The notes under the pieces were generated by a model. It made no database searches. It was given only the letters and a program-made list of their open reading frames with translations, and was not told the DNA's origin. 64,000 nucleotides of DNA from Bacteroides sp. (GTDB lineage: Bacteria > Bacteroidota > Bacteroidia > Bacteroidales > Bacteroidaceae): positions 35,219 through 99,218 of the forward strand of contig JAJQDI010000027.1 of the NCBI GenBank assembly GCA_021202275.1. Reading direction: 5' to 3'. The position numbers and the translations under genes are program-made. Shown here piece after piece: positions 35,249-46,400 of this stretch. Numbering within the stretch: position 1 is the stretch's first letter; each line of letters begins with the position of its first letter.

Positions 35249-36670
35249 TTATTTTTTAGCATCGAAATAGCGGATCAGGGAATATACCTGCTTGTTTACA
35301 GTGGCCATCCGTTGGAGCAGCGGTTCCCAGGGCTCGTAATTACTGTCAAAGGCTCCTTTGTTGGAGTCGCGGTTGGACGGATCGGTGGTGAGATCCTGCG
35401 GGTCGTTGTCCTGGTAGCGAAACCAGTGCCAGCCTACGGAATGCGGATTGCGCAACAGTTCAATGGTAAAGTTCTCGTAGAAGAGTCCCCGGTCGTTTTG
35501 TGTGGGTACATTCCATCCTGCTCCTGTCTCGTTGGGCAGGCCCGAGTCTTCTCCTTTGGTATACCATTCAGTGATGAGGAAGGGTTTGCCGGCCCATTCG
35601 CCCCACTGGTTCATCTGCTGCTGCTCGGGTTGCCACTTGCGGTAGTGGTTGATGGAGACGATATCCATGTATTTCCCTGCCACGGCAAAGAGATACGGGT
35701 TGGTGAGTTCCTGGTTCTTTTCCTGATTGAACCGGCAGCCGAGATACAGGTGATGGGGATCTGCCCGGCGCAGGGCATCGGTCACTTTCTTCATATAGGT
35801 CTCGAAGAAGTAGGCACTGAATTCGAGGCGGTCTTCTTCGGTGATGTCTTCCGGGCCTGCGTCTCTGCCTTTACGGGCATCCAGCCATTGTTTGGCAGCC
35901 AGGTATCCCTGTTCGTCTTTGGCAAGCAAAGTGAGGTGCCGGTCCAACGCGTCGGTATACCAGGGAAGTTCGTTGTCGGTGAAGTATCCCAACAGGTACG
36001 GATCGTCTTTGTACCAGGCCAGTGGCGCGATGGTCCGCTCGATGTGTTCGTCAAATTCTTTATCGAATACCATCGGCAGGTCAAATCGGTATCCCTGCCA
36101 TCCGGCTACGGGATAACTGCCTCCGTAGCGGCGGACGTGCTGATTGCGGTAGCTTCCCATCGGGCTCACAATGATGGTGTATATCAGCGGATGTTCACTG
36201 GTACGCAGCTCTTCCACGGCCGACCAGGCTCCGGCTCCGTTGAATCCGTACCCGCGCAGGCGTTGCGACTCGGCGGCTGCCCAGGCCGTGGCCGATCCGA
36301 ATTTCTCTGCGAAGGCAGCTTTCTGCCGGTCGGAGGTTCCGGGGCTCATGGCTACTGTGGCACGGTGGTGGAAAGGGTATCCTTCCGGATCAATGATCCA
36401 CCAGCGGCCGTTTATCTGCTGCGTACGGAAAAAACCAGTGGCTTCCTGCCGGTCGGTCATGTATCCGCCGAAGCGGGAGAGGGCGGGCTCTTTTCCCGGT
36501 TTGTAGCGGTAGAGGCCTTTCACCGTAGTGGCTTCGTAAGAGGTCCATACACTGTCCAGCGCGTTTTGCCGGGTAGGTACGGATACGGTCTTGTCTTTCT
36601 GTGCAAATGTGTATGGCCCTCCCGACAACAAGAGGAGGGCACAGATCATACAGGTATATCTTCTTTTCAT
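35249..36670 (-). CDS. Agarase-like (GH-A clan) glycoside hydrolase
   Basis: This 473-residue secreted enzyme has a signal peptide (1-23, ending TFA). A (beta/alpha)8 barrel begins after NGRWWIIDPEGYPF (87-100), a segment typical of proteins annotated as agarases. The acid/base is probably E234 in YFTDNELPW and the nucleophile E368 in FLITEWYTKG. WHWFRYQDND near the C-terminus fits barrel strand 8. ATG 36670 gives the signal peptide; the frame itself opens at 36697. It is closest in pattern to GH50-like enzymes, but true agar activity is not implied. It is transcribed after the GH3 gene (100-base gap). Confidence 0.72.
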   Translation of the reverse strand: MKRRYTCMICALLLLSGGPYTFAQKDKTVSVPTRQNALDSVWTSYEATTVKGLYRYKPGKEPALSRFGGYMTDRQEATGFFRTQQINGRWWIIDPEGYPFHHRATVAMSPGTSDRQKAAFAEKFGSATAWAAAESQRLRGYGFNGAGAWSAVEELRTSEHPLIYTIIVSPMGSYRNQHVRRYGGSYPVAGWQGYRFDLPMVFDKEFDEHIERTIAPLAWYKDDPYLLGYFTDNELPWYTDALDRHLTLLAKDEQGYLAAKQWLDARKGRDAGPEDITEEDRLEFSAYFFETYMKKVTDALRRADPHHLYLGCRFNQEKNQELTNPYLFAVAGKYMDIVSINHYRKWQPEQQQMNQWGEWAGKPFLITEWYTKGEDSGLPNETGAGWNVPTQNDRGLFYENFTIELLRNPHSVGWHWFRYQDNDPQDLTTDPSNRDSNKGAFDSNYEPWEPLLQRMATVNKQVYSLIRYFDAKK

Positions 36671-36770
36671 ATCAGGAACTTGTTTAAAGCCTATCATAAA
36701 TTACCATGTACGATCTACAACCGGAATTACTACTGTACTCCCCGTCGTACATCCGTACATCGTACCTTTC

Positions 36771-39179
36771 TCAGCGTTGTACCATTTCGAATGTCTGTGT
36801 CAGACGGATGTCTTCCGAACTACTGCCTATTAGTACGTCGAACTCGCCGGGTTCCACGATCCAGTGCATGTCTTTATCTAACATCTCCAGATCGGCAGGC
36901 GTCAGGGTGAAGCGTACGGTACGTGTTTCGCCGGGTTGCAGGGTGACGCGTTCGAAGCCACGAAGCTGGGAGTCGTAGGCGATCACTGAACTCAACTTGT
37001 CACGTACATAGAGTTGTACCACTTCGTCGCCCGCGCGGTTGCCTGTATTGGTCACTTCGAAAGAGACCTCCACATTGCCCTGTATGCCCTGTCGCAAAGG
37101 TGTTACCTGGAGGTTGTCATAGGCAAATGTCGTGTAGCTCAGCCCGTAGCCGAAAGGGTAGAGAGGCCCCACGACAGCTGTCTTTCCGTAGCCGTTGGGA
37201 CCATCTCCCGGCTGTCCGGCGTGTGATCCCGGCTTGAAGGGGAAGTTCAGTTCGATCTGTCCCAGACTTTTCGGGAACGTTACACTCAGCTTGCCACCCG
37301 GATTGTAGTCTCCGAAGAGCGTCTCTGCAATGGCATGTCCGCCTACCGGGCTGGGGAACCAGGCCTCCAGAATAGCAGGGATGTAGCGGTTTTCCCAGTT
37401 GATCGTCAGCGGTTGTCCGTTGATCAGTACCAGTACGATGGGCTTTCCGGTAGCCTGGAGTGCTTGTAGCAATTGGAATTGTCGGCCCGGCAGTCCCAGT
37501 CCCGTACGCGATTTGCTTTCACCCACCCGGTGTTCGTCCTCTCCCAGTACGGCGATCACTACATCCGAAAGCATGGCCTGCTCTACTGCTTCGCGGATCT
37601 GTGCTTCTTCTGTGGCGGTGAGCGGGGTAGGAATGATCTCACTTTCCGGCCAGGTCTCATCTACCACTTCACAGCCCTGTACGTAGTTGACTGTGGCACG
37701 GCCTGCGGCATACTCCTGTATGCCTTTCAGGACATGCGTCACCCGCATGTTCTGTGGACCGTAGCGGCTCACGTAGGCGGTGGTATCGGTAGCCAACGGA
37801 CCGGTCACCAAGATGTTTTTACAGTTGTTCAGATCCAGAGGCAGCAGGTTGTTCTCGTTTTTCAGCAATACCAGCGATTCGCGCGCCATCTGGCGTTCGA
37901 AGTCTTTGGTATCTGGTGAGGCTACAATGCGGTCGGCAGCTTTTGTGTCTTCTACATAGGGCTGGTCGAACAGTCCCAGGCGGAATTTCACCCGCAATAC
38001 ATCAGCCACGTTGCGATCCAATGTCTGCATCGACACGGTTCCCTCTTCCACCAGTTCGCGCAGCGGCAGGATGAAATCCGAGGGATGGGTAAAGTTGGTC
38101 TTCACATTCATACCTGCCTCTACGACCTCTCTTACGGCACCTTTCATGTCTCCGGCTACCCGGTGCTTGCTGTAGACAAACTCTACCGCTTCGCTGTCAG
38201 ATACCACATATCCGTCGAATCCGAATTTCTCCCGCAGCAGTTCGGTCAGGAAATAGTAGCTGCCCGATACCGGGATCCCGTCGTAGTCGTTGTAACTGCT
38301 CATCACTCCCATCGGGCGTGCTTCACGGATGATCTTCCGGTAGGGATAGAGGTGGAGCTGGTGCATTTCGCGCGGTGCCACGTGCGGGTCGGTCCGCGCG
38401 TGTCCGTCGCGTCCACCTTTGGGTACACTGTATACGGCATAATGTTTGAGAGTCGCAGCTACCCCCTGCGACTGGATGCCCAGTACCATTTCCCGTCCGA
38501 GGGTAGCCACATGATAGGGCTCCTCGCCGTAGCACTCCAGTACACGGCCCCAACGTGGGTCGCATGCCAGATCTAAGATCGGAGCATATACATTCGTGTA
38601 GCCCAGGGCTTTCGCCTCCCGTCCGGCGATGATGCCTGCCTGGCGCACCAGGTCTTTGTTCCAGGTAGAGCCAATGGCGATCGGCGCGGGCAGCGGAGTG
38701 GCGCGGTCGTGGTTGAGCCCATGTATGCCTTCGTTGCTGAAATCTACCGGAATGCCCAGGCGGGTTTCTTCCACAAACCACCGCTGTACCGTGTTGATTG
38801 CCTCCGCGTGTTTACTGAAAGGGTAGGAGTACTGGGTAGGTACCAGGCCGTTGAGGTGTTCGTCTATATTGGCGATACCGTCTTTCCAGATCTCGTTTTT
38901 CCATTCCGGAGTCGGGAGCTCGTCCTTGGCCACGCGTCTGTAGCCGTAGAGTGTAGCGAGCTGGCAGGTTTTCTCTTCGAGGGTCATCTGCGAGAGCAGA
39001 TCGGCGATCCGGTCTTCGATGGGTGCCGACGGATCTTCGTAGATATCCATCTTGCCGTTTTTGTTGAAGTCGATCCATCCTTTCTGGTAGATGGAGGTTT
39101 TCTTCTGAGCATGTGCTGCCGGAATCAGGCCCGGCAAGAGCAGTAATAAGAAGAGAATGTGTTTTTTCTTACAAGTCAT
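36771..39179 (-). CDS. Secreted GH3 beta-glycosidase (1)
   Basis: This 802-residue exported enzyme has an N-terminal EF-hand-like loop (DFNKNGKMDIYEDP, 37-50), a GH3 TIM-barrel domain (about 52-400) with the nucleophile D328 in GYVVSDSEAVEF, a GH3 C-terminal alpha/beta domain (about 420-650) with GEDEHRVGESKSR as the likely acid/base loop, and a C-terminal fibronectin-III-like domain (about 700-800). The motif KHYAVYSVPKGGRDG (245-259) is found in one GH3 branch that includes beta-glucosidases and beta-xylosidases. The exact sugar is not determined. Confidence 0.88.
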   Translation of the reverse strand: MTCKKKHILFLLLLLPGLIPAAHAQKKTSIYQKGWIDFNKNGKMDIYEDPSAPIEDRIADLLSQMTLEEKTCQLATLYGYRRVAKDELPTPEWKNEIWKDGIANIDEHLNGLVPTQYSYPFSKHAEAINTVQRWFVEETRLGIPVDFSNEGIHGLNHDRATPLPAPIAIGSTWNKDLVRQAGIIAGREAKALGYTNVYAPILDLACDPRWGRVLECYGEEPYHVATLGREMVLGIQSQGVAATLKHYAVYSVPKGGRDGHARTDPHVAPREMHQLHLYPYRKIIREARPMGVMSSYNDYDGIPVSGSYYFLTELLREKFGFDGYVVSDSEAVEFVYSKHRVAGDMKGAVREVVEAGMNVKTNFTHPSDFILPLRELVEEGTVSMQTLDRNVADVLRVKFRLGLFDQPYVEDTKAADRIVASPDTKDFERQMARESLVLLKNENNLLPLDLNNCKNILVTGPLATDTTAYVSRYGPQNMRVTHVLKGIQEYAAGRATVNYVQGCEVVDETWPESEIIPTPLTATEEAQIREAVEQAMLSDVVIAVLGEDEHRVGESKSRTGLGLPGRQFQLLQALQATGKPIVLVLINGQPLTINWENRYIPAILEAWFPSPVGGHAIAETLFGDYNPGGKLSVTFPKSLGQIELNFPFKPGSHAGQPGDGPNGYGKTAVVGPLYPFGYGLSYTTFAYDNLQVTPLRQGIQGNVEVSFEVTNTGNRAGDEVVQLYVRDKLSSVIAYDSQLRGFERVTLQPGETRTVRFTLTPADLEMLDKDMHWIVEPGEFDVLIGSSSEDIRLTQTFEMVQR

Positions 39180-39433
39180 GGTATTTCTGTTATCGGGTTA
39201 TTGTTCTGTAAATTTGTTTGTCTCATCGGCACGGTAAATAAGCTCCGGTCGCCGGAGTGTCCGGATCTGTTACAAAAATAGGAAAGAACAAGGGAAAATA
39301 CTTCTCCGAGTGCCCGGAAAAGGTATATAATTTGTCATTTTCCCCGGTTGAGGACCTTTTTTCCCTATGTATGGTTTACGGATTATCTGAATCTGAATAA
39401 GAACAGACCTAAATCGTACATCTGTTAGCGGTT

Positions 39434-41746
39434 CTATTTGACCACGAAATTCTCTTTCTGCAGATCCACATCGCGCGATGAGTTTCCGATCATCACTTCA
39501 AATTCTCCTTTCTCTACACCGTAACGCATATCGATGTCATAGAAGCTCAGGTCCTTAGCCGTGATGTCGAACGTAACGATCTGTTTCTCTCCAGGTTGCA
39601 GAGATACCTTACGAAAATCTTTCAGCTCTTTCACCGGTCGTGTCACCGAACTGTAACAGTCGCGTATATAGAGCTGTACCACTCCAGTTCCCGGACGGTC
39701 GCTGCTGTTACATACCTCTACAGAGGCCCGGATGTGGCCACTTTCCGCCATTTGGTTGGACGATAGGGTGATGGGGCCGAATTCAAAGAAAGAGTAACTA
39801 AGCCCGTAGCCGAATTCGAATAGCGGTGTGCTTTTGCCTGTGCCGTATTTGAACCATTTGCTGGTCTCTTTGTGGTTGTAGTAGGTCTGGATCTGTCCCG
39901 AATGACGGGGAATGGTGATCGGTAGTTTTCCTTCGGGGTTTACCTCTCCGAAGAGGATCTCTGCGATGGCTTGTCCGCCCAATGAACCGGGCTCCCACGC
40001 CTCTACCAATGCGGGAATGTGATCGGCGATCCATTCGGTAGTCAGCGGCCGGCCATTGATCAGTACTACTACCGTAGGTATGCCGGTTTTGTATATCTCT
40101 TCTACCAGTTCCTGTTGCAGCCCGACGAGGGAGAGTTCATACCGGTCGGTGTTTTCGCCGCAGGTCTTGTCCTGCCACATGTAACGCATGGAGTTCTCTC
40201 CTACAACCACAACAGCCAGGTCGGCTTTGCGGGCTCTGTCGCGGGCTTGCAGCACACGTGACATCTCCATGGTGCGCAGGTTGGTATCGAATGGGAAAAA
40301 GTCGAATTCCGTTTGTGGCGATACCTCACGCAATCCTTGCATCACCGTAGTGACGCAGGAGTCGGGTTGCACGAATGCCCAGTCGCCCAGGATGGTCTGA
40401 TTGTCGGCATTCGGCCCCGTTACAAATATTTTTTTGTAGCGGTTGCGATCGATAGGAAGAAGGTTGTTCTCATTCTTCAGCAATACAATGCTCTTCCGTG
40501 CCATCTCCAGTGCCGTCTGCTGATGTTCCGGACAGAAGACCACCTCTGCAACCCGGTCGGTGTCGATATAGGGATTTTCGAACAATCCGAGACGGAATTT
40601 GGCTTTTAGTATCTGACGCACGGCAGAGTCGATACGGCTCTCGGGGATATCTCCCTGGCGCGTCAGTTGCACGATCTTTTCCGTGAAATCCGGTCCGTGC
40701 ATATGCATATCCATTCCGTTCATGACGCTTTGCAGATAAGCCTCTTCCATGGTAGCTGCTGTGCGGTGGCGTTCGTGTACCTGTTCGATATCCATCCAGT
40801 CACTGACGATAAAGCCGTCGAACTTCCAGTCGTTGCGCAAAATATCCTTCATCAGGTAGCTGCTGGTGTGGCACGGTACACCGTTGAGTTCGTTGTGTGC
40901 CATCATGAAGGTGAATGCTCCGGCATCGAGGCAGTCGCGGAATGGGGGTAGAAATACTTCGTGAAGCGTGCGGTCCGAAATGTCGCACGGCGCGCCGTTG
41001 ATACCGTTGATCGGTTGGCTGCCTCCGATAAAATGCTTGGCACACGCCAGTACTTTGTCTTCTCCGGTGAAGTCGTCTCCCTGTAATCCCAGTACGGTAG
41101 CGGCTCCCATGCGACCCACCAACAGGGGATCTTCGCCGAATGTCTCTCCCACCCGTCCCCAGCGGGCATCGCGGGCCACTTCTACATTGGGTGTGAAAGC
41201 CCAGTGTGTACCGGTGGCACGCATCTCCAGCGCCGTCTCCCGGGAAGCCTGTTCCACGAGTCGCGGTTCGAAGGTAGATGCCTGTCCGATGGGAGTCGGG
41301 TAGAGGGTAGCTCCCCGGTAAAGTCCGTTGCCGTGAATGGCATCAATACCAATGAGTACAGGTATTTTCAACCGGGATTGCAGGGCATACGATTGCAGCA
41401 GGTTGGCCTCTTCGTGGGTCACTACATGGAGAAACGAACCTACCATGCCCTGTCTGGTGAGTTCGATCAGTTGCGAAGAGTGCAGGTTGGGATAGAATCC
41501 TCTGGCATGGCTCTGTTTCATCTCTTCCAGCGTCATCTCTTTCTCTGCAGCCTTCATGTGTTCGATGCCTACGTATTGCGACATCTGAGCCACTTTTTCT
41601 TCCAGTGTCATACGCTTGATCAGGTCTTCGACCCTTTTTTCTATCGGTTGCTGCGGGTCGAGGTAGAGAGGGGTCTCTCCTTCACGGGCACAGCCAGCCA
41701 GAAGGAGCAATAACAGGATTGCCGTGGAACAACGGATTTTCATCAT
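39434..41746 (-). CDS. GH3 beta-glucosidase-like lipoprotein (2)
   Basis: This 770-residue lipoprotein (lipobox LAGC, Cys 19) has GH3 domains in order: the TIM barrel (about 30-370) with GIDAIHGN (133-140), KHFIGGSQPINGIN (237-250) and the nucleophile D316 in FIVSDWMDIEQ, the alpha/beta sandwich (about 400-620), and the Fn3-like domain (about 670-765). It resembles BglX-type periplasmic beta-glucosidases. It lies 254 bases upstream of the other GH3 gene, in the same direction. The two belong to different GH3 branches, so they probably cut different linkages. Confidence 0.88.
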   Translation of the reverse strand: MMKIRCSTAILLLLLLAGCAREGETPLYLDPQQPIEKRVEDLIKRMTLEEKVAQMSQYVGIEHMKAAEKEMTLEEMKQSHARGFYPNLHSSQLIELTRQGMVGSFLHVVTHEEANLLQSYALQSRLKIPVLIGIDAIHGNGLYRGATLYPTPIGQASTFEPRLVEQASRETALEMRATGTHWAFTPNVEVARDARWGRVGETFGEDPLLVGRMGAATVLGLQGDDFTGEDKVLACAKHFIGGSQPINGINGAPCDISDRTLHEVFLPPFRDCLDAGAFTFMMAHNELNGVPCHTSSYLMKDILRNDWKFDGFIVSDWMDIEQVHERHRTAATMEEAYLQSVMNGMDMHMHGPDFTEKIVQLTRQGDIPESRIDSAVRQILKAKFRLGLFENPYIDTDRVAEVVFCPEHQQTALEMARKSIVLLKNENNLLPIDRNRYKKIFVTGPNADNQTILGDWAFVQPDSCVTTVMQGLREVSPQTEFDFFPFDTNLRTMEMSRVLQARDRARKADLAVVVVGENSMRYMWQDKTCGENTDRYELSLVGLQQELVEEIYKTGIPTVVVLINGRPLTTEWIADHIPALVEAWEPGSLGGQAIAEILFGEVNPEGKLPITIPRHSGQIQTYYNHKETSKWFKYGTGKSTPLFEFGYGLSYSFFEFGPITLSSNQMAESGHIRASVEVCNSSDRPGTGVVQLYIRDCYSSVTRPVKELKDFRKVSLQPGEKQIVTFDITAKDLSFYDIDMRYGVEKGEFEVMIGNSSRDVDLQKENFVVK

Positions 41747-42638
41747 TTTCTGTGGTATTAAATTTTGTTTGTAATGCTTTGGTTATCTGTGAGGAACCTG
41801 TTGCAAAAATAATGCGCATGACGCTCCCGGGGGTATCTATGTGGTTATAAAAGGTGCACAGATGTTCATTCCGGACTTAAAATGAGGTGAATTTGACAGA
41901 ATGACAAAATGTTAAAGGTACGGTTGGTGAGTGGCCTATTTCTACCTCTGTGAACGTGTGGTCAGATGTATCGCAGGGAAATGGGATTGGCAGATGAGCA
42001 GAATGTTTCTTTATTTGATGTATAAGAAGTGAAATGTAAGAACGAGCCTAGGTAGGATAACTTTATTTCTCTATTAATGAAAAATAGCAGATAAAAGTAA
42101 ATTGAAAACAGACTGTATAACTCTCCTTTTCAGGAGGAAAATTCTCTTTTTCTGACCTATAGTATGTGGCTTTCTTGTTTCATTCCGGTAAGCTGTGCAT
42201 AGAATAGAGGTAAACTATGCACAGTTTATCTGGTTTTTGTGCACAGTTTACCTCTATTCTGTGTAGGGTTTATCTGTAAGTATATGCATTCTTTGCCCGA
42301 TTTATGAAAAAATATGGGATTATTCTGTATAAAAATTCTTTGTTCGCGTATGTCTGTTTTCTGAAAGCACATAAAAACAGATTGTCACATTTAGAGAACG
42401 GGTCGATTTTTTAGCTATTTGCAAGAGCTTTATCTGTATTCGTTGGCAAAATGTAAATTCTATAGAGGATGAAATGCCCTTAGCATGAACCTTTCCGGGG
42501 ATTTTACCTGAACCGATATGATTTTCCCTACTTTCTTTTAGATAAATTCTTTTGGCAGAGAACTTTTTTTGAGGTTTTTTTTGCACATACCAGAAGATGA
42601 CTGGCTGTTCCGTTGTATCACATAAAAATCGCATACCC
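41747..42638. other. 892-base gene-free region
   Basis: No open frame here looks coding; a 120-codon minus-strand frame at 42320-42682 lacks homology clues and runs into the next gene's start. The region is AT-rich and contains the inverted repeat at 42201-42260. It also separates the divergent GH3 and WN-repeat genes, so both promoters must lie here, but no clean TAnnTTTG box was found. Confidence 0.5.
42201..42260. repeat. 22-base inverted repeat with one mismatch
   Basis: The arm AGAATAGAGGTAAACTATGC plus AC (42201-42222) and the complementary arm (42239-42260) differ at one base and enclose 16 bases. A looser second unit, GTTTATCTG, follows at 42222-42231 and 42268-42276. No T run follows and no gene ends nearby, so a terminator is unlikely. 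Confidence 0.8.
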
Positions 42639-43022
42639 ATGAAAAAGTTATTCTTATGTATGATCTTGTCTGTAGCTGGCATTCAGATGGGATACAGCCA
42701 GAAAATCAGGCAGTTTCGCTGGAACGAAGACCGATATACCCTAGAAGATAAAAACGGGGTGAAGACCGGTGAATTGAGACGATCTGTCTGGAACGAATAT
42801 AAATATACCATCCTCGACCGGGATGGCTCTAAAACCGGAGTAGTGGAGAGAACTACGTGGAATCCGAATAAGTATATAATCAAAGATACAAACGGTTCTC
42901 AACTGGGAACTATAAAGATAAAGCGTTGGAATAAATTTGATGTATATGATGCTTCCGGAACGAAGACCGGGTTTTATAAGAAGAAGACTAATTCCAATGA
43001 ATGGACCTACCGTAACTATTAG
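42639..43022 (+). CDS. Small secreted WN-repeat protein
   Basis: This 127-residue protein has a signal peptide (1-20, ending GYS). The mature part consists of four to five tandem units of about 23 residues, each opening with Trp-Asn: FRWNEDRYTLEDKNGVKTG, VWNEYKYTILDRDGSKTG, TWNPNKYIIKDTNGSQLG, RWNKFDVYDASGTKTG. The pattern is W-N-x(2)-[KR]-Y-x(3)-D-x-[ND]-G-[ST]-x(2)-G, likely a repeated beta-hairpin. The upstream 14 codons to 42597 are unlikely to be used, as ATG 42639 starts the signal. The family is not recognised. It stands alone. Confidence 0.75.
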   Translation: MKKLFLCMILSVAGIQMGYSQKIRQFRWNEDRYTLEDKNGVKTGELRRSVWNEYKYTILDRDGSKTGVVERTTWNPNKYIIKDTNGSQLGTIKIKRWNKFDVYDASGTKTGFYKKKTNSNEWTYRNY

Positions 43023-43421
43023 GAAGATCAATGCTTAAACTATTCTCTATTCATTGTTTAACTTTACTATTCTTTATTTTATTTATTCTCTTCTCTTTCA
43101 TGATCTCATCCGGGAGTCTGACTTCCGGATGAGGTATGATGGGTTATCTGCATCCTGTAGAGAAGGAAAGAGATTTACGATTGAAAACACAGAAAGCATA
43201 CCGATGTGAGGCATTCGTGAACTTCAATAGACAGATCTCATCTGTAAGCATACGATATGTATAGTTGCGTTTCGGTATGTCGCATGGGAACATCTATCAC
43301 CTGCGAATAATCTCGTATACATGGCAACAAATGGACCGGTTGTATAGGATGTTATCTGTTACTTGTGGTGTATAAGTTGTGCCGGGGATAATTTTGTCAG
43401 ATCATCACTTCAGATATACTT
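43023..43421. other. 399-base convergent intergenic region
   Basis: It lies between the 3' ends of the WN-repeat gene and the hybrid sensor gene. It contains TGTAGAGA then AGGAAAGAGATTTACGATTG and ACAGAAAGCATA (43156-43197), a relative of 29939-30001. The rest shows no recognised gene or terminator. Confidence 0.5.
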
Positions 43422-46400
43422 TCACGCTTTACTGCTCCGTGCCAGGTATTCCCGGGGGGATACCCCATAGAACTCTTTGAATACCCGACTGAAGTACTTC
43501 GGATTGTCTATCCCTACCTGGAAAGCTACTTCCGTGACACTGTGTTCACCCGACAGCAGCAGGTTGGCTGCCCGCTTGAGCCGGATCATACGGATAAATT
43601 CCGTAGGAGCGTTGCCGGTCAGCTGGGTGATTTTGTTGTACAGCAGGGTACGGCTCAGCGCCAGTTCACTGCACAACAGGGAGATATTCAATTCCGGATT
43701 ATCTATGTGCCTCTCTATCAGTGCCATCAATTTCTCCATAAACTCATTGTCTGTTTTGTTGGATAGTTCAACCGCATTGTCATTTTTCAGTTTTTCCAGA
43801 CATTGCCGTTGCGCTGTACGTTGCAGTTCGAAGATATTCTCCAGTTTGCCTTTCAACACCTCTTTGTCAAACGGTTTTCGCATATAATCGATGGCACCCG
43901 CGCGCAATCCTTCCCGCACACTCTCTGTCTCTGTCACTCCGGTGAGCAGGAGTACCGGGATATGCGAACTCTTTACATTGCCTTTGATGCGTTTGCAGAG
44001 TTCGATGCCGGTCATCTCGGGCATCAGCAGATCCGAGATGATCAGGTGTGGGCAGAAACGGTCTGACTCTTCCAGGGCTTCTTTGCCGTTGGCACAGGTC
44101 TGCACCTGATACTGATCCCGGAGAGACATCGTCAGGTAGCGCGACATTTCCGGATCATCTTCCACAATGAGGATGCGGTGAATATGTGACTCACCCTCTG
44201 TCGTTTCAGGGTGCTGAGGTGCGATTTGCTCCGCTTCTGTATGGCGCACAGCCTCTTCGTAATGCATAGGGAAAGAGAGGAAAAACTCTATACCTTCTCC
44301 CAGTTTGCTTCGCAAAGAGATCTTGCCCCGATGCAGGCTCACCAACGACGCTACCAGTTTGAGCCCGATGCCGCTACCGATCTCTCCGGAGTTGATGGCA
44401 TTGGCCGCCCGGAATACATAGCGGAAGATCATCCGCTGATCTCTGCCGGAGATGCCGATGCCTGTGTCGCGGACACGCAGATACCACTTATGCGCATCGG
44501 CCGATGCCTCGATGCAGATACTTCCTCCGTAGGGGGTGTATTTGACAGCGTTTGAAAGCAGATTATCCAGAATACGTGAGATTTTCTCTTTGTCAAACCA
44601 GATCTCCTGCCGTGCAGATTCGTCGAACCGGCATTCTACACCAATGAACTTATGTCCGGCCACCAGCCGGAACGAATCGATGCGGTGGCGCAGGAAACTT
44701 TCGAGCGACTGAGCCGACACGACCAGACGGCTGGCATGCAGAGAGATACGCTGGAAATCTAACAGCTTCTCCACATAGTGCGTCAGCTTCGAAGGGTGCG
44801 ACAAGGCCATATCCAGCAGCTGACCTGTCTTCCCTTCCGCAGGCAACTCCTGTTGCATATCTCTGAGGGGAGCCTGGATCAGATTCAGCGGGGTCAGCAG
44901 ATCATGGGCCGTTGTGATGAAGAAATCGATCTTACTTTCCGTAGCCCTTTTTTCCTGCCTTTTTTGTATCAGGTGATAGATATAGGCAAGAGCGATCAGG
45001 AAGAGCAGCAAATAGGCCATATACGCCGGATAGCTTGTCCACCAGGGTTTGTCGATCGTCATCCGGATGCTTTTCTCCGACTGTGCTACTCCATCTACCA
45101 GTGAGCGTACCCGGAAGGTATACTGTCCGGGCGGTACACGCGAATAGGAGACCCTGTCGATGGAAGTAGGGGGAGACCAGTTCAGATCGTGTCCCTCTAA
45201 GTAATAGGAATAAAGGGTTTTATGAGGTGCCTGGAAGTTCGGAGTTGTGAAACGGAACGAAAAAAAGTTGCGGTTATGAGAAAGCCGGATCCGTTTGCTG
45301 TAGTAGACGGGTTCTGTCAGTACGGAACCCGGCAGATCTGTATAGACCGGTTCGTTGAACAGATCGAAACGGTGGATCCAGACCTCATACGGATGGCTGT
45401 TCTCTGATTTGCGGATCTCCTCCGGGCGAAAGAGGATAGCGCCGTCCGGGGTGCCGAAAAGCATCTGTCCGTCACTACACCTGTAGGCTGCTGAGGCACA
45501 GAATTGATTGGATGGCAGACCGTCTTGTGTATCAAACGACTCTATCCGGCCGGTAGACAGGATCAGCTTATTAAGCCCGTATTCCGTGGATATCCACAAT
45601 TGTCCGTTGTCATCCGGTAGGGCGGCGTAGATATAGTCCGAAGATAGCCCTTCCCGGGTAGAGTAGCAGCGAACGGAGTCAGTGTCCATATCGTAATAGT
45701 GCAACCCGACGTTCTTTATACCGATCCAGTACCTGCCGTCTTCTATGCGGTGAAGAGAGGTCACTGTCTTGGTAAACCGTGTCGGGCGTATTTCGCCGGT
45801 CTCTTTATTCAGGATAAAAAGCCCGTTGAACAGCCCTATCAACAGATACTCATCGCTCAGCCGGGCGAAGCAATTGACCTTACTTACCTGATAAGAGGTA
45901 ACTTTTCCACTCCGGATATTATAAGAGGTTACATCGCCCATGATACCACCAAACCAGAGCAGATCTTTGTCGGAGAAAATAGAATAGATATAATTGGTAG
46001 CTAAGATGGAGGTGGACTCCCCGGCGGTATAGTGTTCGTACCGGCCTGTGACACGGTCTATGCAGGCGGCGCCAAAGGCATATCCTCCGGCCCAGATCCT
46101 TCCCCGGGAGTCTTCACAGAGGGTGAGAATTACGTCTCCCTTTTCCCGGGGAGAGTTTTTACTGAAATAGTGTTGCCACTGTCCGGTTTTGCGGTTGAGG
46201 TGGCTCACACCGTTATTGGTACCAAACCAGAGATCGCCTGAGGAATCTTCCAATACGGCATTTACCACATTGTCCGCTATGCTTTCCGTATCGCCGATAC
46301 GGTGAGTAAACCAGTTGAAGTTGAGCTTTGAAGAGTCCTGGAAAGAGACTCCTTCGTGATAGGTCGCTATCCACAGGTTGGATTCGTTGTCGACAAATAG

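Noticed and set aside
42320..42682. 120-codon minus-strand frame
   Set aside because: It overlaps the start of the WN-repeat gene, has no signal or domain, and lies in AT-rich gap sequence.
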